Source: Curtobacterium sp. SGAir0471 (GTDB taxonomy: Bacteria; Actinomycetota; Actinomycetes; Actinomycetales; Microbacteriaceae). From it: 64,000 bases of DNA. Made by a program: the position numbers and the translations under genes. Positions 26,152 to 34,622 of the stretch are shown piece after piece. Positions within the stretch are counted from its first letter, which is position 1; each line of letters starts with the position of its first letter. The notes under the pieces are model-generated. The model made no database searches. It was given only the letters and a program-made list of their open reading frames with translations, and had not been told where the DNA came from. The DNA lies in contig NZ_CP027869.1 in assembly GCF_005490985.1 (NCBI RefSeq), positions 3,162,001-3,226,000 of the forward strand, given 5' to 3'.

Positions 26152-27419
26152 GCGGGCCTTCGCGGTCCGCCGGGTCCGTCGGATCGGCCGGGTCCGTCGG
26201 GTCGGCCGGGTCGGCCGGGTCGGCCGGGTCGGCCGGGTCGGCCGGGTCCGGCTCCGGTCTGGAGGCGCGGCGCACCCTGGTCCGCGCTGCCCGCGTCGTC
26301 GACGCGGCTGGCTCGGTCGAGGACGGCTGGGTCCTGCTCTCGGGTGGCGAGATCGAGGCGGTCGGCTCGGGTGTCGGCCTGCCGGACGCCGCTCCGGGTG
26401 CCGAGGTCGTCGACCTCGGTGACGCCGTCCTGACCCCCGGCTTCGTCGACCTGCACGGGCACGGCGGGGGCGGAGCCGCGTACGAGGACGACACCTTCGA
26501 CGCCGCGCTCGCCGTGCACCGGGCGCACGGGACGACCCGCTCGGTCCTGTCGCTCGTCGCGGAACCGCTGCCGTCGCTCGCCGCGTCGCTCGACCGCATC
26601 CGCACCGTCGCCGCGGCCGACCCGCTCGTGCTCGGCGCGCACCTCGAGGGCCCGTTCCTCTCCCCCGACAACAGGGGCGCACACAACGCCTCGTACCTGG
26701 TGGACCCGGCACCGGCAGCGGTGGACGCCCTGCTCGCCGCGGGCGCCGGGCTCCTGCGCCAGGTCACCGTCGCACCCGAGCTGCCGGGAGCGCTCGACGC
26801 CGTCCGCCGCTTCGTCGACGCCGGGGTCAGGGTCGCCGTCGGCCACACCGTCTGCTCGTACGACCAGGCCCGTGCCGCGTTCGACGCCGGCGCCACCCTG
26901 CTCACCCACGCGTGCAACGCGATGCCGGGGCTGCACCACCGGGCACCCGGACCGATCGCCGCCGCGCTCGAGGACGACCGGGTGACCCTCGAGCTCATCC
27001 TCGACGGTGTGCACGTGCACCCCGCCGTCGCCCGGGTGCTGCTGCGCGGTGCCCCCGGCCGGGTCGCGCTGATCACCGACGCGATGGCCGCAGCCGGCTC
27101 GCCCGACGGCTCCTACGCGCTCGGGTCGCTCGCGGTCGACGTGGTGGACGGCGTCGCGCGGGTCGCCGGCACGGACACGATCGCCGGTTCGACGCTCACG
27201 CAGGACGCGGCGCTGCGGCTCGCCGTCTCCGCAGCCGGGGCCACGCTGCCCGAGGCGGTCGCCGCCCTGACGAGCACGCCGGCCACGGCGCTGGGACTCG
27301 GCGACCGCCTGGGTCGGATCGCGCCCGGGTACGCCGCGGACCTCGTCGCGCTCTCCCCCGCGCTCGAGGTGCGGCGGGTGTGGGGCGCGGGCACGGAGCT
27401 GACGTCCGCCGAGTCTTGA
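26148..27419 (+). CDS. nagA: N-acetylglucosamine-6-phosphate deacetylase with a repeat-encoded N-terminus
   Basis: NagA removes acetate from GlcNAc-6-P, giving the substrate of NagB. The 423-residue amidohydrolase has metal-site and substrate motifs DLHGHGGGG, AHLEGPFLSPDNRGAHN (metal Glu), VGHTVCSY, THACNAMPGLHHRAPG and the catalytic Asp in ITDAMAAAG. The first 38 or so residues are unlike the family. A 9-bp repeat encodes Ser-Ala-Gly and Ser-Val-Gly triplets, followed by SGLEARR from the GGTCTGGAGGCGCGG motif. The GTG overlaps the previous stop (GTGA). No later usable start precedes the conserved LVRAARVVDAAG. Confidence 0.93.
   Translation: MSGPSRSAGSVGSAGSVGSAGSAGSAGSAGSAGSGSGLEARRTLVRAARVVDAAGSVEDGWVLLSGGEIEAVGSGVGLPDAAPGAEVVDLGDAVLTPGFVDLHGHGGGGAAYEDDTFDAALAVHRAHGTTRSVLSLVAEPLPSLAASLDRIRTVAAADPLVLGAHLEGPFLSPDNRGAHNASYLVDPAPAAVDALLAAGAGLLRQVTVAPELPGALDAVRRFVDAGVRVAVGHTVCSYDQARAAFDAGATLLTHACNAMPGLHHRAPGPIAAALEDDRVTLELILDGVHVHPAVARVLLRGAPGRVALITDAMAAAGSPDGSYALGSLAVDVVDGVARVAGTDTIAGSTLTQDAALRLAVSAAGATLPEAVAALTSTPATALGLGDRLGRIAPGYAADLVALSPALEVRRVWGAGTELTSAES
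26164..26250 (+). repeat. 9-bp in-frame tandem repeat in nagA
   Basis: About nine units of GGGTCGGCC or GGGTCCGTC lie head to tail at the start of nagA. The 9-bp period means copy-number changes add or remove triplets of residues without breaking the frame. Confidence 0.88.
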
Positions 27420-27450
27420 CCCGGACGGGGCACGGCGGGACCATCGTCCC

Positions 27451-27852
27451 GTGACCCTCTTCATCGCCTGCCCGGTCGCGAGCGTCGAGCGCGCCACCGC
27501 GTTCTACACGGCCCTCGGGTGGACCCTCGACCCGCGGATGTCGCGGGAGGACGTCTCGTGCATCGTGTTCGGCCCCGACCAGTACCTGATGCTCAGCAGC
27601 CGCGAGGCCTACGCGAGCGTCGGCGGCACCGAGGACCTGATCGGCGGCCCGGACACCCCGTCGAAGGTCACGCTGTCGTTCGACCTCGACAGTCGGGAGG
27701 CCGTCGACGACCTCGTCGAACGCGCTCGTGCTGCGGGTGGTCGGATCGGGGACACCGACGAGTACCCGTTCATGTACCAGCGGCAGTTCGACGACCCGGA
27801 CGGGTACCACTGGTCGCCGTTCTGGATGCGTCCCGACACCGCCGGCGCCTGA
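27451..27852 (+). CDS. VOC/glyoxalase-superfamily protein
   Basis: The 133-residue protein begins LFIACPVASVERATAFYTAL and ends with FDDPDGYHWSPFW, both typical of single-domain VOC proteins (PhnB/glyoxalase-like). Metal ligands in this subgroup are degenerate, so the activity is unassigned. The GTG start gives the normal length. It is 31 bp after nagA and may be read through from that operon. Confidence 0.85.
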   Translation: MTLFIACPVASVERATAFYTALGWTLDPRMSREDVSCIVFGPDQYLMLSSREAYASVGGTEDLIGGPDTPSKVTLSFDLDSREAVDDLVERARAAGGRIGDTDEYPFMYQRQFDDPDGYHWSPFWMRPDTAGA

Positions 27853-27853
27853 C

Positions 27854-27876
27854 CCCGGCGGTCCGCTCCCGCCGGG
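27854..27876. terminator. Terminator between convergent VOC and fucosidase genes
   Basis: CCCGGCGG pairs perfectly with CCGCCGGG across 7 nt. It fills the 27-bp gap and can serve both strands. Confidence 0.7.
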
Positions 27877-27879
27877 CGG

Positions 27880-29439
27880 TCACTGGTGGAGGAAGTCCTG
27901 GCGGGGCTGATCCGGCTCGGGTGCGAAGCGGATCCGCAGCACGGGGCCGCTGTGCTCGGTCGTGGAACCGTCGACCGCCACCTCGAGGGCGTCCGGTGTC
28001 CGGTCCCACCGGGTGACGGTGCCGGATCCGAGCACCGCGACGTCGCTGATCGTGCGGGTGAGGAGCGCGGAGGTCGACGCGAGGGCGCGCAGCCGTGCGA
28101 CGCCGTCGTCGGGCTGCGCGAGCAGGACCGCGTAGAGGGCGTCACCCGTGACGTCGTGCCGCATCGTGTAGCGGACGTCCTCCGCCGTGTACGCGGGGGC
28201 GGCACCGTCGACGAAGGACCCCGACGCGACCACGGTCGGCCCCTCGGACGGCACCGTCCAGGGGCGGGTGCCGTAGATCGCCTCACCGTGCAGACCGAGC
28301 CAGTGCCCGATGCCCTCGAGCAGGCGCTGCTCCTCGTCCGGGATCGTGCCGTCCGGCTTCGGACCGACGTTGAGCAGCAGCACCCCGCGCTTCGCGACGA
28401 CGTCGACGAGCTCGGCGACGAGTTCGCGGACGCTCTTGTACTCGTGTCCCTCCACCCAGCACCAGGACGTCCGGGACACCGACGTGTCGTTCTGCCACAC
28501 CGTGGGCTCGACCCCCGCGACGGCTCCGCGTTCGATGTCGTACACGGCGGTGCCGGGCGCGAAGGCCCCCCACTTGTAGTTGATGACGACCTCGCGCCCC
28601 CACTCGGCCGCACGGTTGTAGTAGTAGGCGGCGAGCGTCCGCAGCACCGGGGCGAACGCCGGCTGCTCGATCCACCAGTCGAACCAGAGCACCTGCGGCC
28701 GGTACCGGTCGATCACCTCGACGGTGCGCAGGAGCCAGTCCTCGAGGAACCGCTCGTTCGGGGCCGTCTCCTCCCGCTGTGCCGGGCCGTAGAAGTCCGA
28801 CCACCGCGGGTCGAGCACGTCGGAGTCGAACCGGGCACCGCCGTTCATGAAGAACCAGTGCTCGGCACGGTGCGACGAGGCACCGCGGACCATCCAGGCC
28901 TCGTCGACCGCGCGGGAGAGCTCCCCGAAGACGTCATGCTGTGGCCCCATCCGGGCCGCACTCCACCGGGACCGGTCCGTGTCGTACATCGCGAAGCCGT
29001 CGTGGTGCTCGGCCACGGGCACGACGAACTGCGCGCCGGCCCGACGGAACAGCGCGGCCCACCCGGCCGGGTCGAAGTGCTCCATCGTGAAGGACGGGAT
29101 GAAGTCCTTGTACCCGAAGTCCCGGTGCTCGCCGTAGGTCGCGCGGTGGTGCTCGTGGGCGTCGGTGCCCTGCCGGTACATCTCGCGGGAGTACCACTCG
29201 TTGCCGAACGCCGGGACGGAGTACACGCCCCAGTGCAGGAAGACGCCGAACTTCGCGTCCTCGTACCAGCGCGGCGGCTCGTAGGCGGCGAGGGACTCCC
29301 ACGTCGCGTCGAACGGTCCGGCGGCGACGACCTCGTGCACGGCCCGCAGCGCTGCACTGTTGTCGCTCACGTCGACCGGTTCCGGGAGCGACCCGGGGTC
29401 GAGCGGGGTGGGACGGCCCGACACGGCGCGTTCTGTCAT
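27880..29439 (-). CDS. Alpha-L-fucosidase (GH29)
   Basis: The enzyme releases L-fucose from glycans. The 519-residue protein has the GH29 N-terminal block WYEDAKFGVFLHWGVYSVPA (about residues 57-76), FVVPVAEHHDGFAMYD, the probable nucleophile Asp in QVLWFDWW near residue 244 and LLLNVGPKPDGTIP. No signal peptide is visible, so it probably acts on imported oligosaccharides. The ATG at 29439 has AGGAGT 6-11 nt upstream. It is a lone gene; no fucose catabolic genes are alongside. Confidence 0.93.
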   Translation of the reverse strand: MTERAVSGRPTPLDPGSLPEPVDVSDNSAALRAVHEVVAAGPFDATWESLAAYEPPRWYEDAKFGVFLHWGVYSVPAFGNEWYSREMYRQGTDAHEHHRATYGEHRDFGYKDFIPSFTMEHFDPAGWAALFRRAGAQFVVPVAEHHDGFAMYDTDRSRWSAARMGPQHDVFGELSRAVDEAWMVRGASSHRAEHWFFMNGGARFDSDVLDPRWSDFYGPAQREETAPNERFLEDWLLRTVEVIDRYRPQVLWFDWWIEQPAFAPVLRTLAAYYYNRAAEWGREVVINYKWGAFAPGTAVYDIERGAVAGVEPTVWQNDTSVSRTSWCWVEGHEYKSVRELVAELVDVVAKRGVLLLNVGPKPDGTIPDEEQRLLEGIGHWLGLHGEAIYGTRPWTVPSEGPTVVASGSFVDGAAPAYTAEDVRYTMRHDVTGDALYAVLLAQPDDGVARLRALASTSALLTRTISDVAVLGSGTVTRWDRTPDALEVAVDGSTTEHSGPVLRIRFAPEPDQPRQDFLHQ

Positions 29440-29760
29440 GCGGCACTCCTTCGTGCGTCGACTGCGGTCCACCACTCCTATCGGTCGGACCCGTGTGTCC
29501 GGTGGATCGCGTGCGGCCTGTGGCGGGCGGTCAGGGCAGCCGGACGACGACCAGGGCCGTCGACGGACCCCGCACTACTCGCTCATCCGGCAGATACCAG
29601 CGTCAACCAGCGACTTTGATCCCAAGCATCCACTCTGGTGGGATGGCTCGGAAATACTCCGGCCGAGACTGTCATCGACTGCTGAAGCCGACTCCCCGTT
29701 TGCAGCACGATGAAGCACTCCAGCAGGTTCACTAAGCCATCGGGGGCGACGCACAACACT

Positions 29761-30453
29761 CTAGAGTTCGGGATAATCATCCAAGGCGCTAGCCACCTCG
29801 GCATCAACAAATGTTGACCCGATTTTAGCCAATTCCTTGATGTAGTGGCGCACTTCAGCGAAAGGACCCGATTGCAACGTTTCCAAAACCAAAGACGCTT
29901 GCTTCGGCCGGGCATCGACCAGCCGCACGTAATCCACAACTAGGCTACTGAACGTGACAGCGGCGTCACGACGACCTCGCGTTAGTCTGTCCCGATTCAG
30001 GTCGAATATCTCGATATTTACCAGGCCTCGCCGCGTCCGCGCTGTGATCTCACCGAGTACGAGGTCAACACTCAAATCAGTGCGTGGGTCCTCGACCGTA
30101 GGGTCGATCAAGTCGGGGGTCCCAGCGGTTACAGGGAACCGATTTCTTTTGCGGTTCGAGTTGCAAAACGAACACGCGAGGAGCCAGTTGACCCAAGTGA
30201 ACGTTTGCTCGTGATAGGTCGAACGGGGGTAGAAGTGTTCGATATCCGTTGCCTCATTATCGCCGCAGTACATGCAGTATTGTCGACCATTAGCCATTTC
30301 TTCGAGAGTGCGTCGGATGCTCGCGACCCGAACGCGGTCCCGGGCACGCCACGCCCCTTCGGCCGCCTCTTTTGACTGCCTCGCTTTCTCCGCCTCGGCA
30401 TTCAGATAGTTCTCATCCTCCAGCTGGAGGGACAACCTCTCGAGCCTAATCAA
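29761..30453 (-). CDS. HNH endonuclease, PtuB-like
   Basis: The 230-residue protein has a helical N-terminus (residues 1-50) and a zinc-finger HNH core. CMYCG (about residue 60) and CSFCNSNRK (about residue 94) form a CxxC...CxxC zinc site, and TDIEHFYPRS between them carries the catalytic histidine. Trp-Val-Asn precedes the second CxxC as in PtuB. The TTG start overlaps the ATPase stop (TTGA), so the two are coupled. In Septu, PtuB is the nuclease effector recruited by the PtuA ATPase. Function here is inferred from architecture and pairing. Confidence 0.85.
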   Translation of the reverse strand: MIRLERLSLQLEDENYLNAEAEKARQSKEAAEGAWRARDRVRVASIRRTLEEMANGRQYCMYCGDNEATDIEHFYPRSTYHEQTFTWVNWLLACSFCNSNRKRNRFPVTAGTPDLIDPTVEDPRTDLSVDLVLGEITARTRRGLVNIEIFDLNRDRLTRGRRDAAVTFSSLVVDYVRLVDARPKQASLVLETLQSGPFAEVRHYIKELAKIGSTFVDAEVASALDDYPEL

Positions 30454-31784
30454 ATCTCCGCCGCCAGTCGCTGGTTCAACCTGGCCAGTGCCATGGCCAC
30501 CTCATCGGAAGGGGTGACGCCCATATCGATCTTGGCTTCGTCGGTAAGTGGAGCGGAATCACCCCGCTCTACAGCCTCTCGCCACGCATCGCGGCGACGA
30601 TTGGTCTCGAGGCCGTAAGTAGTTTCGAGGCCGAACAACTCGCTCATCACAACCTGGTCAGCATCGCCATTGACAATTCGCCTAAACTCATCCTGTTCTA
30701 TCACTCGCGGCACTCGGTCTGCTTCGTCTGGCGCAGCCAGGCGAATCAATCCACGTGAACTTGCCGCTTGCACTATGAAAGGACTATGTGTAGATACAAT
30801 GAATTGGATGGCTGGGAAATGCTCGCGCATCCAGAAACCGATACGCTGCTGCCAACTTACATGTAAATGAACATCGACCTCGTCGATAAGTACAACACCC
30901 GGTTGTGAGCAAAATACCGAGCCGTCGTCGCGACTTTGCAGCTCGAAGCGGCCATATGAGGCGACTAGTCTCCTGATGACGTCTAGCACGAGTGCAGAAA
31001 CGACTCGATATCCGTCACTCATTTCTTCTAGAAGAAAACTATTGCCGTTCTGCTCAATCCAGAGCCCGTCCGAATTATACTGGGACACCCGAGAGTGTTC
31101 CGGCAAAAGCCCATCATCAAGCATCCGGATGACATCATCCTGCAACCCTTTAGCGGCCGCATCTCCTTCCAATACCTTCGGGTAGAGCTCCTGCAACCAC
31201 CAGGTGGATTCCGCCAAGGAAGCGGACTCATCGAACAGTGTGACTAGCGCAGAGGTTCTTTTATTTCCCAACATCAGCCTTTGAGCTTCCGCAGCCGCTC
31301 CTGTCAAGCGCCGGAAGGGACCGTACCCAGCCATAAACCATCCAACGGGATTGTCCGACCACGGCCCTCGTCGAGCAGTCAGCTTCGGCGCGCTTGGTGG
31401 AAGAGACTCCGTCATTTCAGGCACTGGGCCGGCCGTCGTGCGCTCCCAACGCAGACCCGCCCATGGTTGCCGCTTCGGCGGGGCGCCGCCGGGGCTAAGG
31501 GCGTCTCCTTCGCCAACGCTAAAGGCTGCCTGTATCAGCCCACTTTCCGCCCCGTCGCTCACCCAGTGCGAGAAACTTGGAACGAGCGTTCTCGCCACGT
31601 TCGGTCCCGCAAGCGCGAGGGATATCGCCCGGAGGAAAGTAGTTTTCCCGCTTCCATTTCGGCCGGCGAGCACAGTCCACCCCGCGTAGCCACCGTCGTC
31701 TCTCTTGAAATTGAGACGGGCTGGACCGTCAGGCGTTCGGAATCCGCGGATATTCTCAAAAACTAGGCTCTCGAGATACACCAT
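30450..31784 (-). CDS. RecF/AAA15-type ATPase, PtuA-like
   Basis: The 444-residue protein begins with the SMC/RecF-like VYLESLVFENIRGFR and Walker A LAGRNGSGKTTFLR (about residues 33-46). A signature-like MSDGYRVV lies near residue 255, followed by Walker B VVLIDEVDVHLH near residue 302 and the switch histidine in FIVSTHSPFIV. There is no long coiled coil and no TOPRIM domain, unlike OLD nucleases or SMC proteins. AGGAG precedes the ATG by one base and the next codon, GTG, by four, so GTG at 31781 may be the true start. With the coupled HNH gene it matches the two-gene Septu system. Confidence 0.85.
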   Translation of the reverse strand: MVYLESLVFENIRGFRTPDGPARLNFKRDDGGYAGWTVLAGRNGSGKTTFLRAISLALAGPNVARTLVPSFSHWVSDGAESGLIQAAFSVGEGDALSPGGAPPKRQPWAGLRWERTTAGPVPEMTESLPPSAPKLTARRGPWSDNPVGWFMAGYGPFRRLTGAAAEAQRLMLGNKRTSALVTLFDESASLAESTWWLQELYPKVLEGDAAAKGLQDDVIRMLDDGLLPEHSRVSQYNSDGLWIEQNGNSFLLEEMSDGYRVVSALVLDVIRRLVASYGRFELQSRDDGSVFCSQPGVVLIDEVDVHLHVSWQQRIGFWMREHFPAIQFIVSTHSPFIVQAASSRGLIRLAAPDEADRVPRVIEQDEFRRIVNGDADQVVMSELFGLETTYGLETNRRRDAWREAVERGDSAPLTDEAKIDMGVTPSDEVAMALARLNQRLAAEI

Positions 31785-31923
31785 GCTCCTAGGTCGATGT
31801 TCCCGTGAGTCTACGCCAGCCGAATCGTGCCGACACAGCAGGGCACGCCCAATAGCCTGGAAGGTAGAAGCTTCCAGTGCACCAACGAAGGCGGCTGCCA
31901 CTGTCGACTGCCAGGCTGGGCGC

Positions 31924-33093
31924 ATGAGCGTCATGGTCTCGGTCTTCGATGCACAACGGACCCGCACGAGCGAGAAGTACACGGCCTACCCGCCCGAGGT
32001 CCTGCCGATGTTCGTCGCCGAGATGGACTCGGTCCCCGCCGAGCCGGTGCGCGAGGCCCTCGCGCGAGCGATCCGGAACGGGGACACCGGGTACGTCGGG
32101 CACGCCCGGGTGCTCCCCGAGGTGTTCGCCGACTTCGCCGAGCGCCGTTGGGGGTGGGACGTCGACCCAGACCTCGTCCGGACCACCACGGACGTGTCGG
32201 TCGCGGCGGTCGAGGTGCTCCGACGGATCATCGACCCCGGCGACCAGGTCGTCCTCATGCCGCCGGTCTACCCGCCGTTCTGGGAGTACGTCCGCGAGGC
32301 CAGCGGATCCGCCACCGAGGTCCCGCTGCTCGCCCCGGAGGGCGCCCCCGACCCGTTCGACACGACGGCCGGGTGGCGGATGGACCTGGCCGGGATCGAG
32401 CGCGCCCTCGCCGACGGCGCCCGGACGGTGCTGCTCTGCAACCCGCACAACCCCCTCGGCCTCGTGCACGCGCGCGAGGACCTCGTGGCACTCGCCCGGC
32501 TCGCCGCCGAGTGGGACGCGGTCGTGGTGTCAGACGAGATCCACGCGCCGCTCGTGCACGCCGACGCGGTGTTCACCCCGTTCCTCACCTGCGGACCCGA
32601 GGCCGTGGGGCACGGCGTCGCCCTGACGAGCGCGAGCAAGGCGTGGAACCTGGCGGGGACGAAGTGCGCCCTGATGGTCGGCGCGTCCGAGCGGGCCCGC
32701 GGCTGGTTCGACGGGCTGCCCGTCGAGGTGGTCGAGCGCACCGGGATCCTCGGGTACACCGCGAGCGTCGCCGCCTTCCGCGACGGGGAGCCCTGGCTCG
32801 CGTCGCTGCTCGCCGAGCTGGCCGCGAACCGACGCATCCTGGCCGAGGAGCTCGGCACCGCCCTGCCCGGCGCGGGGTACCGGCAGCCGCAGGCGTCCTA
32901 CCTGGCCTGGCTCGACCTGCGAGCACTGCCCTGGGGCGACGACCCCGCCGTGCACCTGGTCGACGCAGCGAAGGTCGCGCTGACGAACGGTCGTGACTTC
33001 GGGCGACCGGGCATCGGCCACGCACGGCTCAACTTCGGGTGCTCCGAGGAGACCCTGCGCGAGGGCCTGGCCCGCCTGGCGTCGGCCCGCTGA
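31924..33093 (+). CDS. MalY/PatB-family PLP-dependent C-S lyase or aminotransferase
   Basis: The 389-residue fold-type I enzyme has PPEVLPMFVAEMDSVPAEPV (about residues 22-41), PPVYPPFWEYV, LLCNPHNPLG, VVSDEIHAPLV and the PLP lysine in SASKAWNLAGTKCA near residue 240. These are the PatB/MalY blocks, usually cystathionine beta-lyase. The enzyme may alternatively be an aminotransferase. A CAGGCT box lies 6 nt before the ATG at 31924; the in-frame ATG at 31933 is also possible. It abuts the defence island but has host-like composition. Confidence 0.88.
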   Translation: MSVMVSVFDAQRTRTSEKYTAYPPEVLPMFVAEMDSVPAEPVREALARAIRNGDTGYVGHARVLPEVFADFAERRWGWDVDPDLVRTTTDVSVAAVEVLRRIIDPGDQVVLMPPVYPPFWEYVREASGSATEVPLLAPEGAPDPFDTTAGWRMDLAGIERALADGARTVLLCNPHNPLGLVHAREDLVALARLAAEWDAVVVSDEIHAPLVHADAVFTPFLTCGPEAVGHGVALTSASKAWNLAGTKCALMVGASERARGWFDGLPVEVVERTGILGYTASVAAFRDGEPWLASLLAELAANRRILAEELGTALPGAGYRQPQASYLAWLDLRALPWGDDPAVHLVDAAKVALTNGRDFGRPGIGHARLNFGCSEETLREGLARLASAR

Positions 33094-33112
33094 CCTCGCG
33101 CCCACCCGCGGA

Positions 33113-33898
33113 TCACTCGAAGCGCTGCCACTCCGGCTTGTTCGCGTAGGTGTAGCGGTAGTAGTCGGCCAGGCGCAGGCCCGCGGCCGCCTCCTCGTCG
33201 ACCACGACGGTCGCGTGCTCGTGCAGCTGCAGCGCCGAGCCCGGCACGAAGGACGACAGCGGCCCCTCGACCGCAGCGGCCACGGCGTCGGCCTTCGCGG
33301 AGCCCTGCGCGACGAGGACGAGCTCCCGCGCCTCGAGGATCGTGCCGAGCCCCTGCGTCATGCAGTGCGTCGGCACGTCGTCGAGCGAGTCGAAGAAGCG
33401 CGCGTTCGCCTCGCGCGTGGACGGCGCGAGGGTCTTGATGCGCGTGCGGGACGCGAAGGACGACGTCGGCTCGTTGAAGCCGATGTGCCCGTTCGCGCCG
33501 ATGCCGAGGATCTGCACGTCGACCCCGCCGGCCGCCCGGATCGCGGCATCGTACTCCTTGGCCGCGAACGCCAGGTCGGCGGCCCGACCGTCGGGCACGC
33601 GGACGCGCGACGGGTCGAACCCGAGCGGCTCGACCACGTCGCGGGCGATGACCGAGGCGTAGGACTCCGGGTGCTCGAGCGGGATCCCGACGTACTCGTC
33701 GAGGGCGAACCCGCGGGCTGCGGCGAAGGACACCTCGCCCGCCTCGACCCGGCGGTGCAGGTCGGCGTAGATGCCCTGCGGGCTCGACCCGGTGGCGAGC
33801 CCCACGACGGCGGACGGCTTCTCGGCGACGACCGAGGCGATCTTGGCGGCGGCGACGCGTCCGACCTCGGCGGGCGTCGGCAGGATGATGATCTCCAC
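33113..33898 (-). CDS. nagB: Glucosamine-6-phosphate deaminase
   Basis: NagB converts glucosamine-6-P to fructose-6-P and ammonia, completing GlcNAc catabolism after NagA. The 261-residue protein has GLATGSSPQGIYADL (about residues 33-47), FALDEYVGIPLEHPESY (catalytic Asp) and LGIGANGHIGFNEP. The GTG start follows a TAGGGT box (33910-33905) by 6 nt, so the mRNA is probably leaderless. A palindrome of DasR-operator form overlaps the upstream edge of that box. Confidence 0.96.
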   Translation of the reverse strand: MEIIILPTPAEVGRVAAAKIASVVAEKPSAVVGLATGSSPQGIYADLHRRVEAGEVSFAAARGFALDEYVGIPLEHPESYASVIARDVVEPLGFDPSRVRVPDGRAADLAFAAKEYDAAIRAAGGVDVQILGIGANGHIGFNEPTSSFASRTRIKTLAPSTREANARFFDSLDDVPTHCMTQGLGTILEARELVLVAQGSAKADAVAAAVEGPLSSFVPGSALQLHEHATVVVDEEAAAGLRLADYYRYTYANKPEWQRFE

Positions 33899-33909
33899 GC
33901 TGTCACCCT

Positions 33910-33925
33910 ACTGGTCATGACCAGT
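33910..33925. promoter_or_regulatory. DasR/NagR-type operator (dre-like)
   Basis: ACTGGTCATGACCAGT is a perfect 16-bp palindrome. It differs from the Streptomyces DasR site ACTGGTCTAGACCAGT only in the two central bases. It abuts the nagB -10, so a bound GntR-family repressor would block transcription until glucosamine-6-P accumulates. No dasR gene is in the window. Confidence 0.78.
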
Positions 33926-33968
33926 CCGCGACAGAGGAAGGGCGGCACGGCATCGGTAGCGTGGGGGC

Positions 33969-34448
33969 ATGCCCACCCCTGACTTCGTCCTGTCCCTGCG
34001 CGAGAAGGTCGGGAACGACCCGCTCTGGATGACGGGCATCACCGCCGTCGTCACGCGCGGCGAGGGCCCGGATCGCGAGCTGCTCGTCGTCCGTCGGACC
34101 GACAACGGCGCGCTGACCCCGGTGACGGGGATCGTCGACCCCGGCGAGGAGCCCGCGGTCGCCGCCGAGCGCGAGGTCCTCGAGGAGGCCGACGTCGTCG
34201 CGGTCGCCGAACGGCTCACGTGGGTGCACGTGCTGCCCGAGATGACCTACCCGAACGGCGACCGCGCGCAGTACCTCGACCTGGTCTTCGCATGCCGGTA
34301 CGTGTCCGGCACGCCGGCACCCGCTGACGGCGAGAACACCGAGGCCTTCTGGGCCCGGCTCGACGCGCTCCCGGCGATGTCCGCCGACATGCTGGCACGG
34401 GTCGAAGCGGGCCTGACCGACGAGCCCGCCGCACGCTTCGAGCGCTGA
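33969..34448 (+). CDS. NUDIX hydrolase
   Basis: The 159-residue protein has the Nudix box GIVDPGE, seven residues, REVLEEADV (about residues 56-78). The glycine near its end is replaced by Asp, a mild departure. It hydrolyses some nucleoside-diphosphate derivative; the substrate is unknown. The ATG follows a TAGCGT box (33957-33962) by 6 nt. It is divergent from nagB, and the dre-like palindrome lies between them. Confidence 0.9.
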   Translation: MPTPDFVLSLREKVGNDPLWMTGITAVVTRGEGPDRELLVVRRTDNGALTPVTGIVDPGEEPAVAAEREVLEEADVVAVAERLTWVHVLPEMTYPNGDRAQYLDLVFACRYVSGTPAPADGENTEAFWARLDALPAMSADMLARVEAGLTDEPAARFER

Positions 34449-34461
34449 CCTCCACCGGTCT

Positions 34462-34493
34462 GGAGGCGCGAGGCGGGCCCGCCCCGCGCCTCC
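34462..34493. terminator. Terminator with GGTCTGGAGGCGCGG motif
   Basis: GGAGGCGCG (34462-34470) pairs with CGCGCCTCC (34485-34493), with GGCGGG/GCCCC pairing inside. It lies between convergent genes. The rest of 34494-34622 shows nothing I can name. Confidence 0.75.
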
Positions 34494-34622
34494 CGTCCGG
34501 AACCGGGTCGCCTTCACCCCCGCGGAAGCGACAGTCCGCCGACGGTCCGCGGCAGGGTGTCGCCTTCGCGGAACGCTCCGCGACGGTGGGAACGCTCGGG
34601 GCGGCTCGGCGGGCGCGGGGCG

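Larger units (their letters stand above)
29575..31910. other. Lower-GC defence island
   Basis: Base composition falls to around 50-55% G+C in sampled lines, against roughly 70-75% in the flanking genes, and codon third positions are far more mixed. The island carries only the HNH and ATPase genes plus AT-richer flanks (29575-29760 and 31785-31910) in which I see no gene. I found no flanking direct repeats, integrase or transposase. The compositional shift indicates horizontal acquisition. Confidence 0.75.

Noticed and set aside
30450-31784. ATPase as an OLD-family nuclease or RecF/SMC housekeeping protein
   Set aside because: There is no TOPRIM domain and no long coiled coil, and it is coupled to an HNH gene.
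29575-31910. Island as a transposon or prophage remnant
   Set aside because: No transposase, integrase, terminal inverted repeats or phage genes are visible. Only the composition is foreign.
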